Shown one piece after another: positions 8,880-17,857 of a DNA stretch of 47,625 nucleotides. The notes under the pieces are model-generated. The model did not search any database. It was not told where the DNA came from and was given only the letters and a program-made list of their open reading frames with translations. Position 1 is the stretch's first letter. Each line of letters starts with the position of its first letter. This DNA is from Pseudolabrys sp. (lineage in GTDB: Bacteria; Pseudomonadota; Alphaproteobacteria; Rhizobiales; Xanthobacteraceae), in the NCBI GenBank assembly GCA_022841665.1, contig JALHRB010000027.1:1-47625 (forward strand), read 5' to 3'. Both the position numbers and the translations under genes were made by a program.

Positions 8880-9161
8880 CTACCAGCGCCGATAATAGTA
8901 GCGGCCACCCCGGTAGTAGCGCCGGCTGTGGTAGCGCGGCCCCGTCCAATAGCACGAGCGGCGCCAGCCGCAGCCATAGGGTCCGCAGCGCCAGACACGG
9001 CGGCAGACATAGGCCACGTCCTGGGCCAGAGAGGTATCGTCGATAGCGGCCTGGATACCGGCCGGTGTGGAAAGCGCCATGGCCTCCGCGCGGTCCGGGA
9101 CAAGCGCGCCCGCCGCCAACACTGCGATCGCCGCCGCCACGCTAAGAATTAACCGGCGCAT
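8880..9161 (-). CDS. Small secreted Tyr/Arg/Gly-rich protein (paralogue 2)
   Basis: A 93-residue protein with a signal peptide (residues 1-27, ending DRAEA) and a mature part in two halves: a Cys region, YVCRRVWRCGPYGCGWRRSC, and a Tyr/Arg/Gly-rich tail that ends RRYYRGGRYYYRRW. ATG at 9161 is preferred over an ATG four codons upstream because GGAGGAA lies between them, correctly spaced for the inner one. The plan matches the adjacent gene at 8502-8726. The tail could bind polyanions or surface polymers, which is inference only. The 149 bases up to parC hold divergent promoters and a tandem GTTCATCGC pair, nothing else clear. Confidence 0.75.
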   Translation of the reverse strand: MRRLILSVAAAIAVLAAGALVPDRAEAMALSTPAGIQAAIDDTSLAQDVAYVCRRVWRCGPYGCGWRRSCYWTGPRYHSRRYYRGGRYYYRRW

Positions 9162-9322
9162 TGCTTCCTCCATCTTAAAGGTCGTCCAATTGCTGCACAG
9201 TCGCGCGCAAGATAACGCAATCGGGCTGTTCAGGTTCGAAATATAGCTGGAAAATTTGGAAGATTAGATGGCCGAGGTGTTCATCGCTTGTTCATCGCCG
9301 GCCGGCGCAGTAGCTATCGGCC

Positions 9323-11599
9323 ATGGGTAAAAGACTGATTCCCCCGGAAAAGGGTGCCGTCGAAGAGGTGGCGCTGCGCGAGGCGCTGGAAGAGCGCTAC
9401 CTCGCCTACGCCCTCTCCACCATTATGAACCGGGCGCTGCCCGATGCGCGCGACGGCCTCAAGCCGGTGCACCGCCGCATCCTGCACGTCATGCGCAGCC
9501 TGCGGCTTGACCCCGGCGCCGCCTTCAAGAAGTCGGCCAAAGTGGTCGGCGACGTGATGGGCAATTTCCACCCGCACGGCGACCAGGCGATCTACGACGC
9601 CATGGTGCGCTTGGCGCAGGATTTCGCCCAGCGCTATCCGCTGGTCGATGGTCAGGGCAACTTCGGCAATATCGACGGCGATAATGCCGCCGCTATGCGC
9701 TACACCGAGTCGCGTTTGACCGAGGTCGCGCGCCTTCTGCTCGACGGCATCGACGAGGACGCGGTCGACTTCCGCCCGAGCTACGACGGCAGCAACGAAG
9801 AGCCGGTGGTACTGCCGGCGGCTTTCCCCAATCTGCTCGCCAACGGCTCGCAGGGCATCGCGGTCGGCATGGCCACCGCCATCCCGCCGCACAACGCGGC
9901 CGAGCTGTGCGACGCGGCGCTGTTCCTCATCGCCAATCCGAATGCGCGCTCCAAGACGCTGCTTAAATACGTGAAGGGACCGGATTTCCCGACCGGCGGC
10001 ATCATCGTCGACACGCCGGAGAGCATCGCGGAGGCCTACAGCACCGGACGCGGCTCGTTCCGCGTGCGCGCGCGCTGGAAGACGGAAGAAACCGGCCGCG
10101 GCACGTATGTGATCGTCATCACGCAAGTCCCCTGGCTGGTGCAGAAGTCGCGCTTGGTCGAACGGCTGGCCGAATTGATCAACGAGAAGAAGCTGCCGCT
10201 GGTCGCCGACGTGCGCGACGAGTCGGCCGAAGACATTCGTCTCATCATCGAGCCGCGCGCGCGCACGGTCGACGCCGGGCTGCTGATGGAATCGCTGTTC
10301 AAGCTCACCGAGCTCGAAAGCCGCATTCCGCTCAACATGAACGTGCTGGTGAAGGGCCGCGTGCCGCAGGTGCTGGGTTTGGCCGAGGCGCTGCGCGAAT
10401 GGCTCGACCATCGCCGCGACGTGCTGGTGCGCCGCTCCAAGCATCGCCTCGCCGAGATCGAGCATCGGTTGGAAGTGCTCGGCGGCTTTCTCGCCGCTTA
10501 TCTCAACCTCGACAAGGTCATCAAGATCATTCGCAATGAGGACGAGCCCAAGCCCGTCCTGATGAAGACCTTCAAGCTCACCGAGGTGCAAGCCGACGCC
10601 ATCCTCAACATGCGCCTGCGCAACTTGCGCAAGCTCGAGGAAATGGAAATCCGCGGCGAGGAAAAGGCGCTGCGCGAGGAGCACAAGGGGCTCAAGTCGC
10701 TGCTCGGCTCGAGCGACAATCAGTGGAAGACCATCGCCGGCCAGATCAAGGAGATGCGGGAGAAGTTCGGGCCGAAGACCGACCTCGGCCGCCGCCGCAC
10801 CGATTTCGCCGAGGCCCCCGCGCACGACGAGGCTGCCATCGAAGAGGCGATGGTGATCCGCGAGCCGATCACGGTGGTCGTCTCCGAGAAGGGCTGGATC
10901 CGTGCGCTGCGCGGCCATGTCGCCGATCTCTCGGGCGTCGCCTTCAAGACCGACGACGCGCTCAAGTTCGCATTCCCGACCGAGACCACCGCCAAGGTGC
11001 TCATCTTCGGCTCGAACGGCCGCTTCTACACGCTCGATGCCTCCAAGCTGCCCGGCGGGCGCGGCCATGGCGAGCCGCTGCGCCTGTCCATCGATCTCGA
11101 GCAGGATGCCGACGTGGTCGCGGCGCTCGCTTACGAGGGAAAGCGCAAGTTCCTGGTCGCGAGCTACGCCGGCAACGGCTTCGTCGTGCCCGAGGACGAG
11201 GTGCTCGGCACCACGCGCAAGGGCAAGCAGGTCTTGAACCTGAAGGCGCCTGACAAGGCGGTCGCCATGACGGTGGTCGCCGGCGACCTGGTCGCGACCA
11301 TCGGCGCTAACCGCAAGATGGTGATCTTCGGCCTCGACCAGGTGCCGGAGATGACCCGCGGCCGCGGCGTGCGCCTGCAGCGCTACAAGGAGAAGGGGCT
11401 CTCCGATGTCACCACCTTCAAGGCGGAGGAGGGCCTCACCTGGGTCGACGGCGCCGGCCGCACGCAGACGCTGACGATGAAAGAGCTCAAGGACTGGCGC
11501 GGCAGTCGCGCCGACGCCGGCCGCATCGCGCAAGGCTTGCCGAAGAACAACAAGTTCCGCGGCGCGCCGGCGGCCGCGAAGGTGGACGGTGGCGACTAG
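9323..11599 (+). CDS. parC: DNA topoisomerase IV subunit A
   Basis: The 758-residue breakage-reunion subunit of topoisomerase IV, which pairs with ParE to decatenate chromosomes. The catalytic Tyr127 is in [10 protein letters not shown], after the [10 protein letters not shown] region that forms the quinolone pocket; here Gln occupies the place of the usual GyrA serine, as I recall for alphaproteobacterial ParC. The C-terminal beta-propeller repeats are short and degenerate (about residues 500-735), and overall length fits ParC rather than GyrA (about 900). No ParE gene is in the window. The stop shares a CTAG with the stop of the opposing gene at 11596. Confidence 0.95.
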   Translation: MGKRLIPPEKGAVEEVALREALEERYLAYALSTIMNRALPDARDGLKPVHRRILHVMRSLRLDPGAAFKKSAKVVGDVMGNFHPHGDQAIYDAMVRLAQDFAQRYPLVDGQGNFGNIDGDNAAAMRYTESRLTEVARLLLDGIDEDAVDFRPSYDGSNEEPVVLPAAFPNLLANGSQGIAVGMATAIPPHNAAELCDAALFLIANPNARSKTLLKYVKGPDFPTGGIIVDTPESIAEAYSTGRGSFRVRARWKTEETGRGTYVIVITQVPWLVQKSRLVERLAELINEKKLPLVADVRDESAEDIRLIIEPRARTVDAGLLMESLFKLTELESRIPLNMNVLVKGRVPQVLGLAEALREWLDHRRDVLVRRSKHRLAEIEHRLEVLGGFLAAYLNLDKVIKIIRNEDEPKPVLMKTFKLTEVQADAILNMRLRNLRKLEEMEIRGEEKALREEHKGLKSLLGSSDNQWKTIAGQIKEMREKFGPKTDLGRRRTDFAEAPAHDEAAIEEAMVIREPITVVVSEKGWIRALRGHVADLSGVAFKTDDALKFAFPTETTAKVLIFGSNGRFYTLDASKLPGGRGHGEPLRLSIDLEQDADVVAALAYEGKRKFLVASYAGNGFVVPEDEVLGTTRKGKQVLNLKAPDKAVAMTVVAGDLVATIGANRKMVIFGLDQVPEMTRGRGVRLQRYKEKGLSDVTTFKAEEGLTWVDGAGRTQTLTMKELKDWRGSRADAGRIAQGLPKNNKFRGAPAAAKVDGGD

Positions 11600-11988
11600 G
11601 CGGTCGCGCCCGCCTTAGGTGGCACACCGGTGGTCACGAACGGACAGAGTGCGCAGGCGGCATAAGCTTCCTGCGCGAACCAGCGGCAGTCCGCCCGGAT
11701 GGCGCAGGGCGGAGCTGCAACGGGCGGCACGGGCTTGCCGGACAAAGCCTTGCGCGCGCGGTCGGGGATTCCGCACTTGCCGCTTTTCCATTGCGCGCAG
11801 CCGGCCTCGCGGCACGGCCCGGCAAAGCGGAAACGCGTTTCCGGCGCACCGGCGTCTTTCGCGGCTTCGACGAAATCCGCCGTGATCGGAAAACGTTCCG
11901 CCGACAGTGCCACGGTGCCGTCGGCCTGGACGATGCCGAGCAGCAGCGTGTCCGGTGCACAGGAATGGCTCGGACAGAGCTTCGTCAT
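11596..11988 (-). CDS. Conserved-looking Cys-rich protein of unknown function
   Basis: A 130-residue protein starting [20 protein letters not shown]. It has about eleven cysteines in separate pairs and clusters ([30 protein letters not shown]), which suggests a metal or iron-sulphur site, but I recognise no family. No signal peptide or membrane segment is visible, so it is probably cytoplasmic. ATG at 11988 is preferred because it gives the compact Cys-rich start; an extension to about 12021 is open but Arg-rich and out of character. It converges on parC and the two stop codons overlap in one CTAG. Confidence 0.65.
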   Translation of the reverse strand: MTKLCPSHSCAPDTLLLGIVQADGTVALSAERFPITADFVEAAKDAGAPETRFRFAGPCREAGCAQWKSGKCGIPDRARKALSGKPVPPVAAPPCAIRADCRWFAQEAYAACALCPFVTTGVPPKAGATA

Positions 11989-12007
11989 ACGCCTGATGAC
12001 CGCGCGC

Positions 12008-12232
12008 TTAGCGCGGCCCAACGTTGAACTGCGGAAGCCTCGGCCGAATGATAATGCCGTACCAGTTCGGCCGTTGCGGGCTCACGCCGCCGTATTTGCG
12101 CAAGTCGATCCCGGCGATCTGCTTTTGCACCGTGGCATTGATGGCCTTCTGTAATCCGGCGAGCGCGCTTTTCGGCAGGTTCAGCGCCGACACATCGACG
12201 ACGAAAACGCCGCTGGTCCCTGGCTTTGCCAT
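12008..12232 (-). CDS. Small protein of unknown function
   Basis: A 74-residue protein starting MAKPGTSGVFVVDVSALN, with the ribosome site GGAGGGG five bases before the ATG, which makes it a believable gene. The middle is an amphipathic helix (about residues 19-42) and the end is rich in Pro/Arg with an NWYGIIIRP motif. No signal peptide, membrane segment or known domain is visible. It lies 19 bases upstream of the Cys-rich gene at 11596-11988 on the same strand, so the two may be co-transcribed. A palindrome at 12262-12280 lies just upstream. Confidence 0.6.
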   Translation of the reverse strand: MAKPGTSGVFVVDVSALNLPKSALAGLQKAINATVQKQIAGIDLRKYGGVSPQRPNWYGIIIRPRLPQFNVGPR

Positions 12233-12261
12233 GATCCCCTCCGTTTAGACGTGAGAGCGGC

Positions 12262-12280
12262 ATTATTTGCACGTAATAAT
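12262..12280 (-). promoter_or_regulatory. AT-rich palindrome upstream of the small-gene pair
   Basis: ATTATT (12262-12267) and AATAAT (12275-12280) form an inverted repeat around a 7-base centre, 30 bases upstream of the start at 12232. It stands out in GC-rich DNA and could be an operator or promoter element. Confidence 0.35.
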
Positions 12281-12317
12281 TGTGTATGCAATGCAGGGTT
12301 GTTCTCGGCAAGGGGCT

Positions 12318-14714
12318 TTAGCCCGCCACGAACAGCAGCGAGCGCTCGGACTTCTCCAGCAGCGTGGCCGCGGTGTCGCCGAAGAACAGTTTCTCGCCCG
12401 GCCGGCGGCCGACGCCCATCACCACCAGATTGTGCTTGCGGCGCCCCATCTCTTTCAGGATGGCCTCGTCCGGTGCGAGGTCGGCGCGCACGGCGGTGCG
12501 CACGCTGACATTGTAGCTGTCGGCGATCGAGATGATGTCCTTGAGGATGGCCTCCTCGTGCCGGCGCGTGCGGATGCTGCGCCGCATGCGCGAGGCGCGC
12601 TTGCGCGTGCGCACGGCCACGTACAGCACGGTGACCGGCGCCTTGTTGGCGCGCGCGATGGTGATGGCCACTTCCGCGGCGCGGCGTGACGGCTCGGTGC
12701 CGTTGACCGGAACGAGGATGCTCAGCTTGCCGTCGGGCTTCTCCAGGAGTTCGCCGCGCGCGGCGGTGATGGCGAGCGGCCCCTCGAAGCTTTTGGCGAT
12801 GCTGGCGACGCTTTCGTGGAATTCCTTGCCGCGCGTCGAGGTTTTTTCCAGCCCGATCACCAGCAGGTCGTAACCCTTTTTCGCCTCCTCGGCGATCAGC
12901 GCCGGGTTGGGCGCCTCGTGCACGATGGTGGTGATTTCGAGCGGGGCATCGGTCTTCTCATCCTTCTTCTGCTTCTTCTGGATCTGCTCGGCGGCTTCCT
13001 TGACGGCCGCGCCGGCGTTTTCCGCCTTCTTTTCAGCTTCACTCTGCACCTTGTCGGCCTTGGCGTCGGCGGCGGCCTGCTTGGCGCTGGACTTGACCTC
13101 CTTCTTGGCCTCGGACTTCTGCTGCTCCGTCCTGCTTTCGAGCGCCTTCGTGTCCGGCTTGACTTTGTTTTCGTTGTCGGCCGTCTGGGGCTTGGCCGCG
13201 TCGACGATGTGCAGCACGGTCGTGGGCGAGCCGTGCGCGCCGGCCAGCACGCCGGCGACGCGCGAGGCGAATTTGCCGTTCGGGCTGTCGTCGACGGCGA
13301 GCAGCAGACGCTCCAGGTTTGGCACGAAGCCCTTCGCTTCCATCTCCTCGCGCTCGAGCCGCTGCTTCTCCTCTTTGCGCAGCGGGATGCGCGCCAGTGC
13401 CCAGCGCAAGCTCGGCGGCATGGCCATCGTGGTGATCACCGCCATGGCGACGATCATGGTGAAAAGGTCCTGGGTCAGCGCGCCCATCGACAGGCCGACG
13501 GTGGCGATGATGATCTCGGTGGAGCCGCGCGCGTTCATGCCGCAGGCAAGCGCAAAGCCCTCGCGTTTGGTCAGTCCGCCGAGCTCGGCGCCGATGAAGG
13601 CGCCGCCGAACTTGCCGATGCTGGCGATGGCGATGAGGCCCGCGGTGAGCGCCGCCATTTTGGGATCGGCCAGGATCGTGAGGTCGGCGCTCAGCCCGGC
13701 GATGCCGAAGAACACCGGCGCAAAGAAGGCCGTGATCAGGCCGCGCAGCTGCTCGTCGATATGTTTCGTCAGAATTGGCGACTCCCCGACCAGAATGCCG
13801 GCGACGAAAGCTCCCAGGACCGAATGCACGCCGATCGCGTGGGTGATGAGAGCCATCGAGCTCATGATGACGAGGATCGCGGTAATGACCGCAAACTCGC
13901 TCATGAAGTTGTCGTTGACCCAGCGGATGACGAAGAACACCGCGCGCCGGCCGACCGTGAGGCTGGCCACCATGAAGATGAAGGTGCCGCCCACGCTCTG
14001 CGCCAGCGACATCGGATCGATTTCGCCGTGCAAGGCGAGGCTGAAGATGATCGAGATGATGATCCAGCCGACGGTGTCGTCGATGATGGCGGAGGCCAGA
14101 ATGACCTGGCCGACGACGCGGCGCATGAAGTTCATCTCGCGCACCACCATGGCCACGATCTTGACCGAGGCGATCGACAGCGCGGTGCCGAGAAAAAGCG
14201 ACGTGATCAGCCGCTTCTCCGGATCCGGCAGCATGGAGTCGGGCAGGAGTTCGCCGAGCGCCACCCCGCAGCCGAAAGGCACCAGGATGCCCATGAGCGA
14301 GGCATAGATCGAGGCGCGACCGGTGTTTCGCACCAGCTTGAGGTCGGTCTCCATGCCCGTCAGCAGCAGCAGCAGCAGGATGCCGAACTGCGACACCGCG
14401 TCGATCATCGCCTTCTGTTCCGGGTTCTTGGGGAACAGCGCGTGTTGCAGGTCGGGCAGGAAGAATCCGAAAAAAGAGGGCCCGAGCAGCAGGCCGGCGA
14501 TGAGCTGGCCCATGACCGCAGGCTGGCCCAGCCGCAACATGCCTTCGCCGAGCAACCGGCCCACGATCATCAACGCGAGCAACTGGACGATGAAGATCAC
14601 TTCGGACGGTCCGCTGTGTGCGTTGCCACCCGGCGCCGCGGCGAGCGCGGGCAGGGCAAGCAGGGCGGCCAGCGCGAGCAGCCATGGCCATCGCGGTCGG
14701 TTCGTAGCGGTCAC
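12318..14714 (-). CDS. Kef-type cation:proton antiporter with C-terminal universal stress domains
   Basis: A membrane antiporter of the CPA2 family (about 798 residues from GTG 14714). An N-terminal signal-like segment is followed by about 12 membrane helices (about residues 25-420). They include an IDD motif in SAIIDDTVGW at the expected ion site and the conserved CGMNARGSTEII segment late in the bundle. The cytoplasmic part holds two UspA-like domains: the first (NLERLLLAVDDS to LLVIGLEKTS) is interrupted by about 100 residues of Lys/Ala/Glu-rich coiled-coil sequence; the second (KLSILVPVNGTEPS to LLFVAG) ends the protein with a GVGRR...G nucleotide-type loop. Likely substrate is K+ or Na+. 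GTG 14714 has GGGAG upstream; a TTG start at 14843 is open but adds a non-membrane Arg-rich stretch. Confidence 0.88.
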   Translation of the reverse strand: MTATNRPRWPWLLALAALLALPALAAAPGGNAHSGPSEVIFIVQLLALMIVGRLLGEGMLRLGQPAVMGQLIAGLLLGPSFFGFFLPDLQHALFPKNPEQKAMIDAVSQFGILLLLLLTGMETDLKLVRNTGRASIYASLMGILVPFGCGVALGELLPDSMLPDPEKRLITSLFLGTALSIASVKIVAMVVREMNFMRRVVGQVILASAIIDDTVGWIIISIIFSLALHGEIDPMSLAQSVGGTFIFMVASLTVGRRAVFFVIRWVNDNFMSEFAVITAILVIMSSMALITHAIGVHSVLGAFVAGILVGESPILTKHIDEQLRGLITAFFAPVFFGIAGLSADLTILADPKMAALTAGLIAIASIGKFGGAFIGAELGGLTKREGFALACGMNARGSTEIIIATVGLSMGALTQDLFTMIVAMAVITTMAMPPSLRWALARIPLRKEEKQRLEREEMEAKGFVPNLERLLLAVDDSPNGKFASRVAGVLAGAHGSPTTVLHIVDAAKPQTADNENKVKPDTKALESRTEQQKSEAKKEVKSSAKQAAADAKADKVQSEAEKKAENAGAAVKEAAEQIQKKQKKDEKTDAPLEITTIVHEAPNPALIAEEAKKGYDLLVIGLEKTSTRGKEFHESVASIAKSFEGPLAITAARGELLEKPDGKLSILVPVNGTEPSRRAAEVAITIARANKAPVTVLYVAVRTRKRASRMRRSIRTRRHEEAILKDIISIADSYNVSVRTAVRADLAPDEAILKEMGRRKHNLVVMGVGRRPGEKLFFGDTAATLLEKSERSLLFVAG

Positions 14715-14903
14715 GGCGGCGTCGCTCCCATCGATCCTGGCGGGTTCGGCGCGATTTCGGGCGCAGGTTTCCCCGCCGCTGCCAGAAGGCGGGCGGCCTA
14801 GGAATGGCCTGCGCAATGTGAAATCCCCGAACGGCCCTCTCAAGGCTCTTACAACACGATGGAACCGGGGAAGTTCCAGCGCCCGGCGGGCGGCTGCCGT
14901 GCG

Positions 14904-15881
14904 CTAGAAGCGCACGGACATGCCGAGGAAGGGATTGAGGCGGTCGGCGGCGTCGGAGAGGCCGATATTGATGCCGGCGTCGAGCTGGAAGTTCTTCGTC
15001 ACCTGGTAGGCGACGCCGGTTGCCACGATGACAGTTTCGCCGCGCGGGTCGCGCGTGCCGAAGCGGCCGGCAACCTCGTAATAGGTGCTCAGTTGATCGG
15101 TCCAGCCATAAGACAGCGACGCGCTGGCGAGGTATTCGGGGTGATACTGCGTACTGTCGTCCGCGCGCACGAATTCCAGACCGCCGTTGAGGCCGAGGGT
15201 GAAGTCTTCCGAGAGCTTGACCGCGAAGGGTACGATGAAGCCGCCGCTCACCGCCTCGGGGCTGATGCCGTTGCCACGGTCGGTGGGGAAGGTGACGTAA
15301 GGCAGCAGGCCGAGGGCTGTGTCGCCGGGCTTATCGAAATTGTCGTTACCCCAGAAATTGATCTTGGCGCGGAGGTCGAGCCCGCCGACGCCTTGACTGC
15401 GCGTGGCGTCGCTGCCGTCGCCGGGCCGCGTGCGCACCACGCCGTAGGGCTGCCAGACGACATTGATCTCGGCTGAGTTGGTCAGGCCCACGCGGACATT
15501 GGTGGTGCCGAACTCGTAGGTGTCGGAGACGGTGCCGTCCCCATCCGGCCGCGAGCGCGTATAGCCGAACAGGTTCGTTTCGATCTGGATATGGCCCGCG
15601 TCGACGGTGAAGGGGCTTTCCGTCGTGTCCGGGCGATCGGTGGTGAGGTCGCGCAGCAGTCCGTCGGGGGTGCGGTTGAAGAGGGTGTATTTGCTCTTGT
15701 CGGTCGCCTTCGCGCGGTCGGCGTCGCTGGCGATGGCGCCGCCGGCGATGAGCGTCAGCACCGTGCCGGCGAGGGCCCGGTAGGTAATCCGGTTCCCTTT
15801 TACCGCCCCTCGGAACCAAGACCTCGACGGCGTTTCGAGCGCATTTTTGCGCACCTTCTTCGATAATTCCGTCCGCCCCAC
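14904..15881 (-). CDS. Outer-membrane beta-barrel protein (phenol-degradation MetA-like family)
   Basis: A 325-residue exported protein. After a basic N-terminus and a hydrophobic segment (about residues 35-52) comes the motif [20 protein letters not shown], typical of the family named after the MetA pathway of phenol degradation (PF13557). Alternating beta strands follow and the chain ends in Phe (GMSVRF), the usual outer-membrane barrel signature. The GTG at 15881 is chosen because AGGAG lies six bases upstream. A longer TTG start at 15944 would place the coding region over the promoter. It is divergent from sitABCD across a 158-base region with two matching palindromes. Despite the family name, this context suggests a metal-ion channel (inference). 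Confidence 0.75.
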   Translation of the reverse strand: MGRTELSKKVRKNALETPSRSWFRGAVKGNRITYRALAGTVLTLIAGGAIASDADRAKATDKSKYTLFNRTPDGLLRDLTTDRPDTTESPFTVDAGHIQIETNLFGYTRSRPDGDGTVSDTYEFGTTNVRVGLTNSAEINVVWQPYGVVRTRPGDGSDATRSQGVGGLDLRAKINFWGNDNFDKPGDTALGLLPYVTFPTDRGNGISPEAVSGGFIVPFAVKLSEDFTLGLNGGLEFVRADDSTQYHPEYLASASLSYGWTDQLSTYYEVAGRFGTRDPRGETVIVATGVAYQVTKNFQLDAGINIGLSDAADRLNPFLGMSVRF

Positions 15882-15896
15882 CCCTCGCTCCTGCAA

Positions 15897-15913
15897 TTGC
15901 AAATTATTTGCAG
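15897..15913. promoter_or_regulatory. Mur/MntR-like palindrome 1 (barrel gene side)
   Basis: TTGCAAATTATTTGCAG contains a perfect 7-1-7 palindrome (TGCAAAT-T-ATTTGCA). It lies 15 bases upstream of the GTG of the barrel gene, just downstream of a TTGACA (minus strand, 15939-15944), where a repressor would block transcription. The motif resembles what I recall of Mur (manganese-responsive Fur family) sites in Rhizobiales. Confidence 0.6.
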
Positions 15914-15949
15914 TTAGCTTGACGGGCTGCGATCCTTCTGTCAACTTAG

Positions 15950-15966
15950 TTGCAAGTCATTCGCAA
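15950..15966. promoter_or_regulatory. Mur/MntR-like palindrome 2 (sitABCD side)
   Basis: TTGCAAGTCATTCGCAA is an 8-1-8 inverted repeat with two mismatched pairs, in the same 17-base format as the site at 15897. Centres are 53 bases apart, close to five helical turns. It lies downstream of a TTGACG (15919-15924) on the plus strand, near the expected start of sit transcription. Confidence 0.6.
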
Positions 15967-16039
15967 CTGGAAGTATGCGCGGTTTGCCGCGGGAACAACG
16001 CTTGCGTCCTCTTCCGCGCCCAATCTAGGCAGGTGATCG

Positions 16040-16954
16040 ATGAGACGAAGTGGCCGGCGCATGTTTTTGGCTTTGCTGACCGCCCTGACGCTGGCGGCGC
16101 TTGCGTTGCCGGCAGCAGCGCAGAGTACGGGCCGCAAGCCCTTCCGCGTGGTGACGACCTTCACCGTCATCCAGGATATCGCGCAGAACGTCGCGGGCGA
16201 CCGAGCCATCGTGGAATCGATCACCAAGCCGGGCGCCGAGATCCACGACTACCAGCCGACGCCGCTCGATATCGTTCGCGCGCAGGCCGCCGATCTGGTG
16301 ATCTGGAACGGCTTCAACCTCGAGCGCTGGTTCGAACGGTTTTTCCAGAACGTCAAAGAGGTGCCGAGCGTCGTGCTGACCGAGGGCATCGAACCGATGG
16401 GCATCGCGGAAGGGCCCTACAGCGGCAAGCCCAATCCGCACGCCTGGATGTCGCCGAGCAACGCGCTGATCTATGTCGAGAACATCCGCAAGGCTTTGGT
16501 CAAATACGATCCGGCCAATGCGGAAGCGTACGGCCGCAATGCGGCGGCCTATGCCGCGCAGATCAAGGCGATCGACGGGCCGTTGCGCAAGCGGCTCGAA
16601 AGCATCCCCGAGCCGCAGCGCTGGCTGGTGTCGAGCGAGGGTGCCTTCAGTTACCTCACGCGCGATTACAAGATGCGCGAGGCCTATCTCTGGCCGATCA
16701 ATGCCGACGAGCAGGGGACGCCGCAGCAGGTGCGCAAGGTGATCGACCTCGTGCGCAAGAACAAGATTCCCGTGGTGTTCAGCGAGAGCACCATCTCCGA
16801 CCGCGCCGCCAAGCAGGTCGCCAAGGAGTCGGGCGCGCGTTACGGCGGCGTGCTCTATGTCGACTCGCTCAGCGCCGCCAGCGGACCGGTGCCGACCTAT
16901 CTCGACCTTCTGAAGGTGACGGTCGAAACCATCGCCAAGGGCTTCGGCAAGTGA
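16040..16954 (+). CDS. sitA: Manganese/iron ABC transporter substrate-binding protein
   Basis: Periplasmic binding protein of cluster A-I metal ABC transporters (304 residues), with a signal peptide at residues 1-28 (cleavage after AAAQ or nearby). The four metal ligands fall at His69 (EIHDYQP), His134 (NPHAWMS), Glu200 (SSEGAF) and Asp275 (YVDSLS). This His-His-Glu-Asp set is that of the SitA/PsaA/MntC group, which carries Mn2+ or Fe2+; zinc carriers such as ZnuA use a third His and a His-rich loop, absent here. It is first in a tightly packed sitABCD operon: the stop overlaps the sitB start as GTGA. Confidence 0.92.
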   Translation: MRRSGRRMFLALLTALTLAALALPAAAQSTGRKPFRVVTTFTVIQDIAQNVAGDRAIVESITKPGAEIHDYQPTPLDIVRAQAADLVIWNGFNLERWFERFFQNVKEVPSVVLTEGIEPMGIAEGPYSGKPNPHAWMSPSNALIYVENIRKALVKYDPANAEAYGRNAAAYAAQIKAIDGPLRKRLESIPEPQRWLVSSEGAFSYLTRDYKMREAYLWPINADEQGTPQQVRKVIDLVRKNKIPVVFSESTISDRAAKQVAKESGARYGGVLYVDSLSAASGPVPTYLDLLKVTVETIAKGFGK

Positions 16955-17856
16955 ACGCGCCGTCCGCAACCGCCGTTGCGCCGGCCACGGCAATGGCGCT
17001 CGGCGCCAGCATCGTGGTGCAGGATCTCAGCGTGACCTACAGCAACGGCTTTACTGCCGTGCGCGACGCATCCTTCGTGCTCGATCCCGGCACCATCTGT
17101 GCGCTGGTGGGCGTCAACGGCAGCGGCAAGTCGACCATCTTCAAGGCGATCATGGGGTTCGTGCGGCCGTCGGCGGGCCAGATACGCCTGTGCGGCATGC
17201 CAGTCGATGAGGCGTTGAAGAAGAACATCGTTGCCTATGTCCCGCAGAGCGAGGACGTCGACTGGAATTTTCCGGTTCTGGTCGAGACGGTGGTCATGAT
17301 GGGCCGCTACGGCCACATGAATTTCCTGCGCATGCCGTCGCGCGTCGACCGCTACAAGGTAGACGAGGCGCTGGAGCGCGTCGGCATGACTGCCTACCGC
17401 AAGCGGCAGATCGGCGAATTGAGCGGCGGCCAGAAGAAGCGGGTGTTCCTCGCCCGCGCGCTCGCCCAGGAAGGCCGCATCATCCTTCTCGACGAGCCGT
17501 TCACCGGTGTGGACGTAAAGACCGAGACCGCTATCGTCGGGCTGTTGCGCGAACTGCGGGCGTCCGGCCATCTGATGCTGGTCTCGACCCACAATCTGGG
17601 CAGCGTGCCGGACTTCTGCGATAGGGTCGTCCTGCTCAATCGCACTGTGCTGGCGGCCGGGCCGACCGCCGAAGTGTTCACGCAGGCAAATCTCGAGCGC
17701 GCGTTCGGCGGCGTCCTGCGCAATTTCCAGCTCGGCGGGCAGGCGCTGCATCAGGACGACGACGCCCGCAGCGTGACGGTGCTGACCGACGACGAGCGTC
17801 CGCTGGTGTTCTACGGCGACAAGCCGCACCGGCGCGAGCCGCCGGGCGAGGCCTGA
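16951..17856 (+). CDS. sitB: Manganese/iron ABC transporter ATP-binding protein
   Basis: The cytoplasmic ATPase of the Sit importer (301 residues). Walker A is GVNGSGKST (54-62), the Q-loop Gln is at about 99, the signature is LSGGQKKR, and Walker B is [12 protein letters not shown], followed by the switch His in STHNLG. It has a 20-residue Ala-rich N-terminal extension and an acidic/basic C-terminal tail after about residue 260. The GTG start at 16951 overlaps the sitA stop; sitC begins one base after its stop. Confidence 0.93.
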   Translation: MNAPSATAVAPATAMALGASIVVQDLSVTYSNGFTAVRDASFVLDPGTICALVGVNGSGKSTIFKAIMGFVRPSAGQIRLCGMPVDEALKKNIVAYVPQSEDVDWNFPVLVETVVMMGRYGHMNFLRMPSRVDRYKVDEALERVGMTAYRKRQIGELSGGQKKRVFLARALAQEGRIILLDEPFTGVDVKTETAIVGLLRELRASGHLMLVSTHNLGSVPDFCDRVVLLNRTVLAAGPTAEVFTQANLERAFGGVLRNFQLGGQALHQDDDARSVTVLTDDERPLVFYGDKPHRREPPGEA

Positions 17857-17857
17857 A

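Noticed and set aside
9314-11533. Open frame of 739 codons on the minus strand opposite parC
   Set aside because: Fully antisense to ParC with its catalytic motifs; low-complexity composition, no ribosome site or domain.
12816-14801. Open frame of 661 codons on the plus strand opposite the antiporter gene
   Set aside because: Antisense shadow; the opposite strand has a clear membrane protein with Usp domains.
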